Below are positions 47,598 to 56,033 of a stretch of DNA of 64,000 bases, piece after piece. The stretch is from Clostridiisalibacter paucivorans DSM 22131. Lineage in GTDB: Bacteria; Bacillota; Clostridia; Tissierellales; Clostridiisalibacteraceae. Position 1 is the first letter of the stretch. Each line of letters begins with the position of its first letter. Position numbers and translations under genes: made by a program. The notes under the pieces are model-generated. The model made no database searches. It saw only the letters and a program-made list of their open reading frames with translations, and was not told the origin of the DNA. The DNA is taken from positions 62,001 to 126,000 of the forward strand of contig NZ_JHVL01000001.1 in assembly GCF_000620125.1 (NCBI RefSeq), given 5' to 3'.

Positions 47598-48536
47598 CTA
47601 AAAAAACATATTTCTTCTTGTTAAGAATATGATCGCTATAGCTGAAAATACTGCAGACAATGTTATAACCAATAAGAATGCATGGGGTGAATTTTGAAAA
47701 GGCAACCCTACATTCATACCATAAAAACTAGCAAACATTGTTGGTATCGACATAACTATAGTTATAGATGTCAACACTTTCATTACTATATTCAGATTAT
47801 TAGATATAACAGAAGCAAATGCATCCATCATACCACTCAATATATTGCTATATATATTTGCCATCTCTATTGCCTGTTTATTCTCTATTATTACATCCTC
47901 CAATAAATCTTCATCTTCAGGATATAATTTTACTGCATCTACCTTCAAAAGCTTTTCCATTACTATTTCATTTGCCTTTAGAGATGTAGAAAAATAAACT
48001 AAACTCTTTTCTAAATCTAGTAATTGTATGAGTTCTTTGTTCTTCATAGATTTATGAAGTTGCTTTTCTATTTTATTACTTATCTTATTTATTTGCTTTA
48101 AATATAATAAATATCTTGCTGCTATTCTAAAAAGTATCTGCAATACAAATCTAGTTCTCTTATATGTGTAAAATCCTCGCACTTTATTTTCTATAAAATG
48201 GTCAATAATATTATTTTCCTTTAGACATACAGTTATTATATTTTTTTCATACAATATTATACCTAATGGTACTGTATAAAAGACATAAGAATCTTCATCC
48301 TTTTCTACCATGGGTATATCCACCAATACAAGTACTTGACCATCCTCTATCTCTAGCCTTGAACTCTCCTCATCATCCAAAGGCGCCTTGAGAAGATCTA
48401 TATCAATCCCAAATTTGGAATTTATATCTTGTATCTCTTCATCAGTAGGGTTTACCATATTGATCCATGCTCCCCTATTGACTTCTGATATTTCCTCTAG
48501 TTTACAATCTTCATTAGTATTATAGATTTTAATCAT
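47598..48536 (-). CDS. corA: CorA-type magnesium/cobalt transporter
   Basis: 312 aa from ATG 48536, eight bases after GAGGGG; an in-frame GTG at 48545 touches that site. A large cytoplasmic alpha/beta domain is followed by two C-terminal helices, the first ending with the GMN selectivity motif (FYGMNVGLP, about residue 285). An M-box magnesium riboswitch with terminator lies upstream, so expression should rise when magnesium is scarce. A 42-codon ORF ends 15 bases before this start. Confidence 0.95.
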   Translation of the reverse strand: MIKIYNTNEDCKLEEISEVNRGAWINMVNPTDEEIQDINSKFGIDIDLLKAPLDDEESSRLEIEDGQVLVLVDIPMVEKDEDSYVFYTVPLGIILYEKNIITVCLKENNIIDHFIENKVRGFYTYKRTRFVLQILFRIAARYLLYLKQINKISNKIEKQLHKSMKNKELIQLLDLEKSLVYFSTSLKANEIVMEKLLKVDAVKLYPEDEDLLEDVIIENKQAIEMANIYSNILSGMMDAFASVISNNLNIVMKVLTSITIVMSIPTMFASFYGMNVGLPFQNSPHAFLLVITLSAVFSAIAIIFLTRRNMFF

Positions 48537-48550
48537 CTTTGTCACCCCTC

Positions 48551-48679
48551 TTAGTTATTTTTCCAAGCATTCCCTCCCATCACCATACAATTTGATATAG
48601 TAATCAGTGATGAAAAGAAAGATTTAAATATTATATATTTCCTTTGAAAACAGCAACTCAGACTAGGACCATCGTCCAC
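48551..48679 (-). CDS. Putative 42-aa leader ORF between riboswitch and corA
   Basis: GTG start with an AGGAGG core nine bases upstream, one of the best ribosome sites in the window; translation begins MDDGPSLSCCFQRKYIIF and ends KNN. Its TAA is in the corA ribosome-site region. It has no recognised family. It could be a small protein or a device coupling translation to corA. It lies after the M-box terminator, so it would be made only when the switch is on. Confidence 0.5.
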   Translation of the reverse strand: MDDGPSLSCCFQRKYIIFKSFFSSLITISNCMVMGGNAWKNN

Positions 48680-48703
48680 TTTTCACCACCTCCTAATTAT
48701 AAT

Positions 48704-48897
48704 AAAACAAAAAAACCTTTCAACAAGTGAAAGGTTTCCCACCTAACACCTGTTGGGGTTTAGCACTATATAGCTTAGGTTCAACCAGCCACATTAAGTA
48801 TAACCTTTACGATTATACCTGTTATACCCATTGGCATCTCTGGATGTTTCTGGGCAGTGGCATATTTCTATATAGGAGCCTCTCCTAACCAGGTATC
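48704..48897 (-). ncRNA. M-box (ykoK) magnesium riboswitch with terminator
   Basis: On the minus strand the aptamer (48897 to about 48738) contains the family hallmarks in order: GTTAGGAGAGGCTCCTATAT, CACTGCCCAGAAACATCCAG, and AGAGATGCCAATGGGT, then near the 3' end GGTGTTAGGTGGG. An expression platform follows: AAACCTTTCA/TGAAAGGTTT stem (48713-48737) with a T-run. High magnesium should favour the terminator. The promoter is just upstream, and corA is the controlled gene. Confidence 0.9.
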
Positions 48898-48917
48898 AAT
48901 ATTCATCAACATATATT

Positions 48918-48946
48918 ATATTATTAAATATTTATATTTTTTGCAA
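48918..48946 (-). promoter_or_regulatory. Putative promoter of the corA riboswitch transcript
   Basis: TTGCAA (48946-48941), 17 bases, TAATAT (48923-48918) on the minus strand, giving a start about 15 bases before the M-box. Confidence 0.55.
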
Positions 48947-48950
48947 GTCT

Positions 48951-49214
48951 TTATTTGATATATTTATCTAGTACATTTATTATCTCATCAATTTTTTCAT
49001 CGCCTTTTCCTTCAAGTATAGCTGATTTGACACAACTTTTTATATGTTGGTCTAAAATATGGAGATTTGATTTTTTCAAAAGCCCTTGTACTGCCAATAT
49101 CTGTTTTGATATATCTACACAATACCTATCATCATCAATCATCTTAATTATGCCTTCTATTTGACCTTTAGATGTCTTTAATAGATTCTTTGCCGCCATT
49201 CTTTGTTGGTTCAA
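48951..49214 (-). CDS. csoR: CsoR-family metal/thiol-sensing repressor
   Basis: 87 aa, all-helical DUF156 family. The C-H-C copper triad is present: Cys in DRYCVD, His and Cys in LDQHIKSCVKSA. TTG 49214 is seven bases from AGGGGG; the ATG at 49199 has none. It is last in copA-copZ-csoR, which argues for copper sensing. Related ATACCC-type sites stand before copA and three redox genes in the window. Confidence 0.9.
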   Translation of the reverse strand: MNQQRMAAKNLLKTSKGQIEGIIKMIDDDRYCVDISKQILAVQGLLKKSNLHILDQHIKSCVKSAILEGKGDEKIDEIINVLDKYIK

Positions 49215-49230
49215 TGATTTTCCCCCTTGT

Positions 49231-49437
49231 CTATTTGATTTCTACTACATCATATCCTGCCTCTTCTACTGCTTTTTTGAGATCATCATTTGATACATTT
49301 TCAACTTGGACTTCCGCTTTTTTCCCTTGTAAATCCACATCTACTTCTTTCACTCCTGATAATTCATTTAATGCCTTTTTTACTGCCATCACACAATGTT
49401 GACAACTCATTCCTTCTATCATTATACTCTTTTTCAT
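49231..49437 (-). CDS. copZ: Copper chaperone
   Basis: 68 aa HMA domain with the metal motif GMSCQHC near the N-terminus and the usual beta-alpha-beta-beta-alpha-beta length. Hands Cu(I) to CopA. Between copA and csoR, 16 bases each side. Confidence 0.94.
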   Translation of the reverse strand: MKKSIMIEGMSCQHCVMAVKKALNELSGVKEVDVDLQGKKAEVQVENVSNDDLKKAVEEAGYDVVEIK

Positions 49438-49453
49438 AATTTTTTTCCTCCTT

Positions 49454-51823
49454 TTATCCTTTGAATCTTTTTAGTCTTAAAGAATTTGTAACTACTGACA
49501 CAGAACTAAATGCCATAGCTGCCCCTGCTATCATAGGGTTTAAGAATCCTAATGCAGCCAATGGAATCCCCGCTGTATTATATGCAAATGCCCAAAATAG
49601 ATTTTCCTTTATAGTTTTCATAGTCCTTTTACTCAACCTTATCGCCATGGCTATATCATCTAAATCTCCCTTCATAAGGGTTATATCTGCTGCCTCCATA
49701 GCTACATCAGTTCCTGTACCTATGGCAAACCCTATATGAGAAGTAGCCAATGCTGGTGCATCATTTATTCCATCACCTACCATACCTACCATTTTGTTCT
49801 GTTCCTTTAATTCAGCAATTTTATCTGCTTTGTCCTCTGGAAGCACATCAGATATCACATTATCTATACCAACCTCATGGGCTATTGCATGTGCAGTTCT
49901 TTTATTATCTCCTGTAAGCATATACACATCTATATCCATCTCCATAATACTTTTTATTGCATCTATAGAGCTTTCCTTTATAGTGTCTGCTACTGCTATA
50001 ATTCCAGAAATTTTTCCATCTAATGAAATCATCATGGCAGTTTTACCCTTTTCTTCTAAATCCACTAATTTATCTTCAATAGAAGATATAGATATATTTT
50101 GTGCATTCATGAGTCTTCTATTCCCTATATATATTTTCCTATCATCTATATCAGCAGTAATTCCCTGTCCTGGTATAGCTTTAAACCCTTTTATTTCTTT
50201 TAATTCTATATTCCTTTGCTGTGCCTTTTCAACTATCGCCCTAGCTAGAGGATGTTCTGAAGCATTCTCTGCCGATGCAGCCAACATAAGAATCTCTTCT
50301 TCTGATTCATTATATGTTATTATATCTGTTACTTCAGGTTCACCCTTAGTTATAGTTCCTGTCTTATCAAATACTATAGTATCCATTTTATGAGCCTTTT
50401 CTAGATATTCCCCACCTTTTATAAGTATTCCTCTTTCTGCACCCTTTCCTGTACCTACCATTATAGCAGTAGGTGTAGCTAGACCTAATGCACATGGACA
50501 AGCAATAACCAATACTGATACAGCATTTACAAGGGCTACGGAAAAGTCGTTTTCCGCTACCATCCATCCCACAAATGTCACCAATGCAATAACTAATACT
50601 GCTGGTACAAAAATACCTGATATTTTATCTGCCAATCTTTGGACTGGAGCCTTTGAGCCTTGGGCATCTTCAACTAATTTTATTATTTGAGATAATACTG
50701 TATCTTTTCCAACTTTTGTCGCCTTAAATTTAAATGAGCCGTGATTATTTATAGTAGCACCTATTACTGTATCTCCTATCTCTTTATCTACAGGAATACT
50801 CTCCCCAGTAAGCATGGATTCATCTATAGATGAACTCCCCTCTATTATTTCTCCATCCACAGGGATCTTTTCTCCTGGTTTAACTATTACTATATCACCT
50901 TCAACTACATCTTCTATAGCTATGTCTTTTTCTTCATTATCCCTTATAACTCTAGCCGTTTTTGCCCTAAGACCCATAAGTTTCTTTATAGCCTCTGATG
51001 TTTTTCCCTTTGCTATGGCCTCCAACATCTTTCCTAATAAAATCAATGTAATTATTACAGCAGAAGATTCAAAATAATAGTGTTTAACGCCTATAATAAC
51101 ATTATATACACTATAAAAATATGCTGCAGAAGTTCCCATGGCTACTAGTACATCCATATTAGCTCCTCCACCCTTTATAGAGTGATATGCCCCTTTGTAA
51201 AATCTATATCCTATTATAAATTGTACTGGAGTAGCAAGTGCCAATTGTACGTATCCATTATTTAGAGGGGTCATCTTTCCTGCCATATGGAAAAACATAG
51301 CAGAAAAAAGTGGCACTGATAATATTGCAGAGATTATAAATAAAGTTTTTAATGTCTTTATTTCTTTATTCCTTGCATCTCTTTGATGATCCTCTACATT
51401 TTCTGATATAGTTGACCCATTGTATCCAGTCTTTTCTACTATATCTATCAATCCATTGATATCTATCTCTTTACCATTATACTGTATATCTGCCCTATTG
51501 GTAGCAAGATTTACAGATGCCTGATATACCCCTTCTGTTTTATTTAAAGCCTTCTCAACTCTAGTAGAACAAGCAGCACATGTCATACCCTGAATTTCTA
51601 AAACAATTCTATCCGCGGAAATTTCATATCCTGTTTTTTCTACTGTATCAATCAAATCTTCAATATTTAATTTTTCGGTATCATATTTAATAGTTGCCTT
51701 CTCTACAAGTAGGTTCACATTGGCTGAATTTACACCATCAAGCTTTGATAGGGAATTCTCTACTTTATTGGCACATGCAGCACATGTCATACCTGAAATA
51801 TTCAAATTAACTGTTTTAACCAT
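49454..51823 (-). CDS. copA: Copper-exporting P1B-type ATPase
   Basis: 789 aa from ATG 51823 (GGAGGG just upstream; a longer reading from 51874 runs through the operator). Two N-terminal HMA domains each have GMTCAAC, followed by eight membrane helices. The CPC motif lies in [12 protein letters not shown], phosphorylation site DKTGTITKG, the SEHPLA motif, and [12 protein letters not shown] and [10 protein letters not shown]. Exports Cu(I). First of copA-copZ-csoR, preceded by a CsoR-like palindrome. Confidence 0.96.
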   Translation of the reverse strand: MVKTVNLNISGMTCAACANKVENSLSKLDGVNSANVNLLVEKATIKYDTEKLNIEDLIDTVEKTGYEISADRIVLEIQGMTCAACSTRVEKALNKTEGVYQASVNLATNRADIQYNGKEIDINGLIDIVEKTGYNGSTISENVEDHQRDARNKEIKTLKTLFIISAILSVPLFSAMFFHMAGKMTPLNNGYVQLALATPVQFIIGYRFYKGAYHSIKGGGANMDVLVAMGTSAAYFYSVYNVIIGVKHYYFESSAVIITLILLGKMLEAIAKGKTSEAIKKLMGLRAKTARVIRDNEEKDIAIEDVVEGDIVIVKPGEKIPVDGEIIEGSSSIDESMLTGESIPVDKEIGDTVIGATINNHGSFKFKATKVGKDTVLSQIIKLVEDAQGSKAPVQRLADKISGIFVPAVLVIALVTFVGWMVAENDFSVALVNAVSVLVIACPCALGLATPTAIMVGTGKGAERGILIKGGEYLEKAHKMDTIVFDKTGTITKGEPEVTDIITYNESEEEILMLAASAENASEHPLARAIVEKAQQRNIELKEIKGFKAIPGQGITADIDDRKIYIGNRRLMNAQNISISSIEDKLVDLEEKGKTAMMISLDGKISGIIAVADTIKESSIDAIKSIMEMDIDVYMLTGDNKRTAHAIAHEVGIDNVISDVLPEDKADKIAELKEQNKMVGMVGDGINDAPALATSHIGFAIGTGTDVAMEAADITLMKGDLDDIAMAIRLSKRTMKTIKENLFWAFAYNTAGIPLAALGFLNPMIAGAAMAFSSVSVVTNSLRLKRFKG

Positions 51824-51840
51824 TTTATCCCTCCTTGTCC

Positions 51841-51857
51841 TACCCCCTATGGGGTGG
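51841..51857. promoter_or_regulatory. CsoR-type operator before copA
   Basis: TACCCCCTATGGGGTGG, a G/C-tract dyad (TACCCC-N4-GGGGTG) 17 bases upstream of the copA ATG. It fits the pseudo-palindromes bound by CsoR repressors. Confidence 0.7.
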
Positions 51858-51903
51858 GTTGTTTGTATGTACATAATATCATAAAATAATATACCTGTAA
51901 AGA

Positions 51904-51936
51904 AAATAAAAACTACCTCAATATTAATCGGGTAGT
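51904..51936 (-). terminator. Terminator of the 5-FCL gene
   Basis: ACTACC/GGTAGT stem with T-rich tract on the minus strand, directly after the stop codon and before the copA operon. Confidence 0.65.
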
Positions 51937-51938
51937 CC

Positions 51939-52514
51939 TTATCTTACGATTACTCTCTTCTCTGTTATTATATAATCCATTAGTGCTATACTAGCCTCTG
52001 AAGATATTCTATTTAATATTTGAAAATCATAAGCAAGTCCTATTATTGGAGGTTTTTCTTTTATTTCATTAATAAGATCTTTATAAAATCTGTACCCTAT
52101 TAGCCGTCCTCTTATATCAAAGGCCAAACCGGAAAGTATTATTAAATCTATATCATTAATATCTACTTTTTTTACAATCTTATAATCATTTTCAATAAAA
52201 AAAGATTTATCTTTGTTTTTTAATAATTCACTATTATTTTTAACATTAATTATATTTATATTCCCTTTTTCAAAATCAATTGATGGGACAATTAATTTCT
52301 TTTTACTTTCAAAGGAGTTGTTTAAAATCTCATCTGCATTTACTTCGTGATCACTACTGATATATGTCATTAAAGTTTTACTTTCTTTAAATACAGCTAA
52401 TTTAAATAATGTAGAAATTATTCTATGGCTATAATCTGTTATCTGATCTTTAGTTAAATTCTCTCTAGCCATTAATATTTTTTCTAAGGTAGCCTTGTCT
52501 TCTAAAAACCTCAT
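51939..52514 (-). CDS. 5-formyltetrahydrofolate cyclo-ligase
   Basis: 191 aa from ATG 52514 with GGAGG six bases upstream. The YgfA/5-FCL family converts 5-formyl-THF to methenyl-THF. Seen are the N-terminal helix, the middle VPSIDF strand, and [19 protein letters not shown], a diverged form of the usual GxGxGYYDR motif. LAYDFQI is also typical. The divergence lowers certainty about activity. Confidence 0.85.
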   Translation of the reverse strand: MRFLEDKATLEKILMARENLTKDQITDYSHRIISTLFKLAVFKESKTLMTYISSDHEVNADEILNNSFESKKKLIVPSIDFEKGNINIINVKNNSELLKNKDKSFFIENDYKIVKKVDINDIDLIILSGLAFDIRGRLIGYRFYKDLINEIKEKPPIIGLAYDFQILNRISSEASIALMDYIITEKRVIVR

Positions 52515-52656
52515 ATTGTTCCTCCATTCTTTAGAGAAATACACAGTTCACCCTTTACGCATATAATATATATACCATTTATTAAATATATTAAACAGTT
52601 TTTTTACAATAACTATATTCTAATATATATAATATACCCTAATTTCTACAATATAT

Positions 52657-52685
52657 GAAAAAAAGATGGCCTAATTCAAGCCATC
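52657..52685 (-). terminator. Terminator of the HesB-like selenoprotein gene
   Basis: GATGGC/GCCATC stem (52665-52670, 52680-52685) with T7 on the minus strand, three bases after the stop codon. Confidence 0.8.
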
Positions 52686-52687
52686 TC

Positions 52688-52987
52688 TTAGCATCTTCTA
52701 ACTCCTTCTGCTGTAACAAAAAATCCCCTTCTAAGCCAACTATTGTTATAATCAATATTGAAGCTATCATACTGAGACAATAAATCATCATCAGCTATAA
52801 AGCTTATATTGTCTATTACTACTTCTTGATCTTTATCCTTTTGCTCATCCAGAGCAAGCCCAAACGATGGGCCACCTCAGCCAATACCTGCTATATATAT
52901 TCTCACTCTTTTGTCTTCAGTACTCTGTTTATTAGTTATAATCTTTTCTAATTCAGATGTAGCTTTTTCACTAATATTAACTCTCAT
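52688..52987 (-). CDS. HesB-like selenoprotein (in-frame UGA read as selenocysteine)
   Basis: 99 aa if the TGA at codon 37 (52877-52879) is read through. The protein reads GIGUGGPSFGLALDE, where U is the TGA; the HesB/IscA-like family has cysteine there, and HesB-like selenoproteins are known. Directly after the TGA a stem GCCCA-UCGUU-UGGGC with a G in its small loop is a plausible bacterial SECIS. The frame stays open on both sides, and TAA ends it. ATG with GGAGG upstream; terminator just after. A 17-bp ATACCC palindrome precedes it. The role is probably iron-sulphur or redox related (inference). Confidence 0.87.
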
Positions 52988-53025
52988 TTTTTTTCCTCCC
53001 TATAATATATTTATATAACTATTAT

Positions 53026-53042
53026 ATACCCTGTCGGGGTAT
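53026..53042. promoter_or_regulatory. ATACCC-N5-GGGTAT operator before the selenoprotein gene
   Basis: ATACCCTGTCGGGGTAT, a perfect hexamer dyad with 5-base spacer 38 bases upstream of the ATG. The form matches CsoR/CstR-family operators. Confidence 0.7.
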
Positions 53043-53077
53043 CATGTAACAAATTTTATTGTATTTTTATTATTTTG

Positions 53078-53653
53078 TCAAATAAAATTTATTATAAATA
53101 CATATAATGTAAAAATTACCAAAGAAATTTTCATATCCTCTTTTTTTCTTTTTTTAATTTCAAATATGAAAAGTCCCAATGATATCAACGATAATATCAA
53201 GACTATATTTATTTTCCCCAATCCAAAGTCTTGTATGTTTCCAATTTCAAAATATAAAGTCCATATAACAATAGACATAGTTATATAAAAATAGGGAACA
53301 ATAGCATTGAATAATTTCCATATATCTTTTTTATTTTTTTTGCCAAAAAATACCATTGTAAATATAGCACCTACTACTCCACCTATAAATGAAAGATTGT
53401 AATGGCTAAGTTTAAATATGCCAAATATATTATCTCTATACATGTCAATATTAAAAATCACATAAAATAATCTGGCAAAAATAAACCCTGAAAATATTAT
53501 AGTGAAAAGTAAATCTTCTATTTTATCTCTAGATGATTTTTCTCCTTTAAACATAACCCTAAATGTCATATATCCGATGAATATTCCCAGTATAGTAAAT
53601 GCAAGAAACCATGTAATTGTTATGTTTTTATAGACGAAAAAAAAGGGTCTCAT
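53078..53653 (-). CDS. Lgt-like multi-spanning membrane protein of unknown activity
   Basis: 191 aa with about six membrane helices. The middle (GFIFARLFYVIFN, then LSFIGGVVGAI) aligns with the prolipoprotein diacylglyceryl transferase (Lgt) region that normally reads SFHGG; the key histidine is Ile here, and the NFxNxE-type motif is absent. It is shorter than Lgt, about 260 aa. It starts three bases after the TlpA-like gene on the same strand as ccdA, so a membrane redox or quinone role is more likely than lipoprotein acylation. Confidence 0.7.
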   Translation of the reverse strand: MRPFFFVYKNITITWFLAFTILGIFIGYMTFRVMFKGEKSSRDKIEDLLFTIIFSGFIFARLFYVIFNIDMYRDNIFGIFKLSHYNLSFIGGVVGAIFTMVFFGKKNKKDIWKLFNAIVPYFYITMSIVIWTLYFEIGNIQDFGLGKINIVLILSLISLGLFIFEIKKRKKEDMKISLVIFTLYVFIINFI

Positions 53654-53655
53654 TA

Positions 53656-54264
53656 TTATTCAGACCCTTCTATATCATTTATTATTCCTGTCAATTGCTG
53701 ATAATTCATCATCCCTGGTACTCCTCCTAATAATATACCATCTTTATCTATAAAATAAGATGTTGGAAATCCACCAACTAGATATATAGTGGCAACTTCA
53801 CCTTTTTCATCTAATAATACTGGAAATGTATACCCTCCATCATCTATAAAAGGTCTCACTATCTTCTCATTTTCCGCTACAGATACTGCCAATACAACTA
53901 CATCTTTATCATTTTCTTTATATATTTTTTCTAAATCTGGCATCTCTATCTTGCAATAAGGGCATGTGGTCTGCCAAAAATTGATTATTACAGTTTTTCC
54001 AATATAGTCTGACAAAGATACCTCATTACCATCTAAATCTTTCAATGTAAAATCTGGTGCTGGTTCTCCCACTTTTATATCATGGAAATATTCTTCTCCA
54101 TCTTGAGTAATCTCTTCTTCCTTGTCAATGCCTCCCATATTATCTTCTATATCAGTTTGACTCATATTCCCATTGTCACTATTCTCTACCTTATTTACAG
54201 AATAATATATTCCGCCAATAAGTATTAATATCAACAATACCATTATTATGGTTTTTTTATTCAT
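53656..54264 (-). CDS. Membrane-anchored TlpA/ResA-type thioredoxin
   Basis: 202 aa. An N-terminal anchor (about 5-24) and an acidic linker precede a redoxin domain (about 66-200) with the active site TTCPYCKIEMP. Shows VGEPAPDFTLKDLDGNEVSLSDYIGKTVIINFWQT. Likely reduced by CcdA across the membrane. Between the Lgt-like gene and ccdA in one operon. Confidence 0.93.
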   Translation of the reverse strand: MNKKTIIMVLLILILIGGIYYSVNKVENSDNGNMSQTDIEDNMGGIDKEEEITQDGEEYFHDIKVGEPAPDFTLKDLDGNEVSLSDYIGKTVIINFWQTTCPYCKIEMPDLEKIYKENDKDVVVLAVSVAENEKIVRPFIDDGGYTFPVLLDEKGEVATIYLVGGFPTSYFIDKDGILLGGVPGMMNYQQLTGIINDIEGSE

Positions 54265-54276
54265 TAAATCACACCC

Positions 54277-54966
54277 CTATATAAATAAATTACTTATAAC
54301 ACTAAATCTATTTAACAACAGTAATAATCCAAATATGACTAATACAACTCCTCCGATTTTAGTGATATAGAAAACTGTGTTTTGGGCTTTATTCATAAAA
54401 TTAGTAAATGTATCTATAAAAAGAGCTGTCAATATGAATGGTATAGCCATCCCCAATGAATATGCACATAATAGAAAAGTACCTCCAGATATGACATCAC
54501 TTGTTCCAGCAAATACTAAAATAGAACCAAGAATAGGACCAAAGCAAGGGGTCCAACCTGCTCCAAATGCCATCCCCATAAGAAACGAACTAAACCAGTT
54601 AGTTATCTTAGGCGCTTTTATATTTTTACTATTTTTAAAGAAACTTATATCTAATATGCCTACCATATTTAATCCAAAAAATATTATTAATAAACCACTT
54701 ATTCTGGTAAATAAGACTTTATTTCTTACAAATAATCTCCCCAAAAAAGTAGCCGATAGTCCCATCATCATAAATATGGCTGTAAATCCCAAAATAAAAC
54801 CAATAGTCCTTATCAGAGCAAATATCCTCTTTTTTTTCACTTCCGTCTCCAAAGATGTACCCGTTATGTACATTATATAAGCGGGTATAAGAGGCAATAT
54901 ACATGGTGAAAAAAAAGAAAGAAATCCTGCCCCAAAGGCTATTGGTAAAGAAACATCTACTGTCAA
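54277..54966 (-). CDS. ccdA: CcdA-type transmembrane thiol-disulfide transporter
   Basis: 229 aa from TTG 54966, seven bases after AAGGAGG; the ATG at 54996 lies before the site. Six hydrophobic helices with the redox cysteines in FFSPCILPLIP and GWTPCFGPILG. Carries electrons from cytoplasmic thioredoxin to the TlpA-like protein downstream. A variant ATACCC-type palindrome stands just upstream. Confidence 0.93.
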   Translation of the reverse strand: MTVDVSLPIAFGAGFLSFFSPCILPLIPAYIMYITGTSLETEVKKKRIFALIRTIGFILGFTAIFMMMGLSATFLGRLFVRNKVLFTRISGLLIIFFGLNMVGILDISFFKNSKNIKAPKITNWFSSFLMGMAFGAGWTPCFGPILGSILVFAGTSDVISGGTFLLCAYSLGMAIPFILTALFIDTFTNFMNKAQNTVFYITKIGGVVLVIFGLLLLLNRFSVISNLFI

Positions 54967-54989
54967 TATACCACCTCCTTCATTAAATA

Positions 54990-55006
54990 TTACCATAGGG
55001 GGGTAT
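54990..55006. promoter_or_regulatory. Degenerate ATACCC-N5-GGGTAT site before ccdA
   Basis: TTACCATAGGGGGGTAT has one perfect half (GGGTAT) and one 4/6 half at the same spacing as the two perfect sites. Lies 24 bases upstream of the ccdA start. Confidence 0.5.
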
Positions 55007-55025
55007 AGTTTTCAAGACTTACTTT

Positions 55026-55934
55026 TTATTTTTTATATTTGCCATTTTTAGAAGGATTCACATGAACTAATACATCCTTCACATTATCTATGTTATCATA
55101 TACTATATTTTCAACATCTACAGCAATATCATGCCCCTTCTTCACAGTTATATTTGCATCTACAGATATGGCCATATCTATAAATACCTTTGAGCCATGC
55201 TTTCTAGCTTTGATATCATTTATTGCAACAACATCTCTATGTCTAGATATCTTTTGTATAAGCTCTTTAAGTTTCTCTTCTTCAATGGATTCATCCATAA
55301 GTTCATTATATCCATCCATAAATATCTCTATGCCCACTTTTATAACTACAATTGATACAATCAAACCCGCCAATGGGTCTAAAAAAGGATAGCCCAATCT
55401 AGCACCTAATATACCTATAAATGCAGCTATAGATGATAATGCATCAGATCTATGATGCCAAGCATCAGCTATCAAGGCATTGCTATTTATCTTTTTCCCT
55501 GTATTGATAGATAGCCTAAACTGTAATTCCTTAACTAATATAGAAATTATAGCTGCCCAAACTGCAGATATACTAGGTATAGTAAGTTCTTTACTGAATA
55601 GCAACTTGAATGAAGAAATTCCTAGCTTAAATCCCACAGCAATAAGTATTACAGATAATAAAAAAGCTGCTATGGACTCAGCCTTTTCATGTCCATATTG
55701 ATGCTGTTTATCCTCTGGTTTATTGGATATAAATAAACCCACGATCAATCCCAGTGAACTACCCACATCAGATACAGTATGGATTCCATCAGCCAGTATT
55801 GCATTGGAATTTGATATTATACCCACTATGATTTTTATAATTGCCAATAATATATTTAGCAATATTGTTATCCATATTACCCGTTGACCAATTTTATATC
55901 TATCATTACTCTTACCTTGAATAAAATTTTTCAA
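55026..55934 (-). CDS. Cation diffusion facilitator transporter
   Basis: 302 aa, six membrane helices. Metal-site motifs are ADGIHTVSDVGSS in helix 2 and DAWHHRSDALSS in helix 5, with a C-terminal cytoplasmic metal-binding domain (about 215-295). TTG start with GAGGTG. Probably exports zinc, iron or manganese. It precedes ccdA but has its own spacing; an operon is unclear. Confidence 0.92.
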   Translation of the reverse strand: MKNFIQGKSNDRYKIGQRVIWITILLNILLAIIKIIVGIISNSNAILADGIHTVSDVGSSLGLIVGLFISNKPEDKQHQYGHEKAESIAAFLLSVILIAVGFKLGISSFKLLFSKELTIPSISAVWAAIISILVKELQFRLSINTGKKINSNALIADAWHHRSDALSSIAAFIGILGARLGYPFLDPLAGLIVSIVVIKVGIEIFMDGYNELMDESIEEEKLKELIQKISRHRDVVAINDIKARKHGSKVFIDMAISVDANITVKKGHDIAVDVENIVYDNIDNVKDVLVHVNPSKNGKYKK

Positions 55935-56033
55935 AAAAACACCTCATTATCAATTGAATATTGTTAACCCCATTATAACATTGAACTTAATTAATGTAAA
56001 TCTGTATTTTTCAACAATTATAACTCTGTTTCG

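Larger units (their letters stand above)
48546..48950. other. corA leader region
   Basis: These 405 bases between csoR and corA hold, in transcript order, the promoter (48946-48918), the M-box riboswitch and terminator, and the 42-aa ORF. No other gene is visible. Confidence 0.85.

Noticed and set aside
52688-52987. The HesB-like reading frame as a pseudogene
   Set aside because: Only one stop interrupts it, at the exact position of the family cysteine, and flanking sequence keeps frame, ribosome site and terminator.
53078-53653. Annotation as prolipoprotein diacylglyceryl transferase
   Set aside because: The essential histidine motif and length do not fit, so only the Lgt-like fold is claimed.
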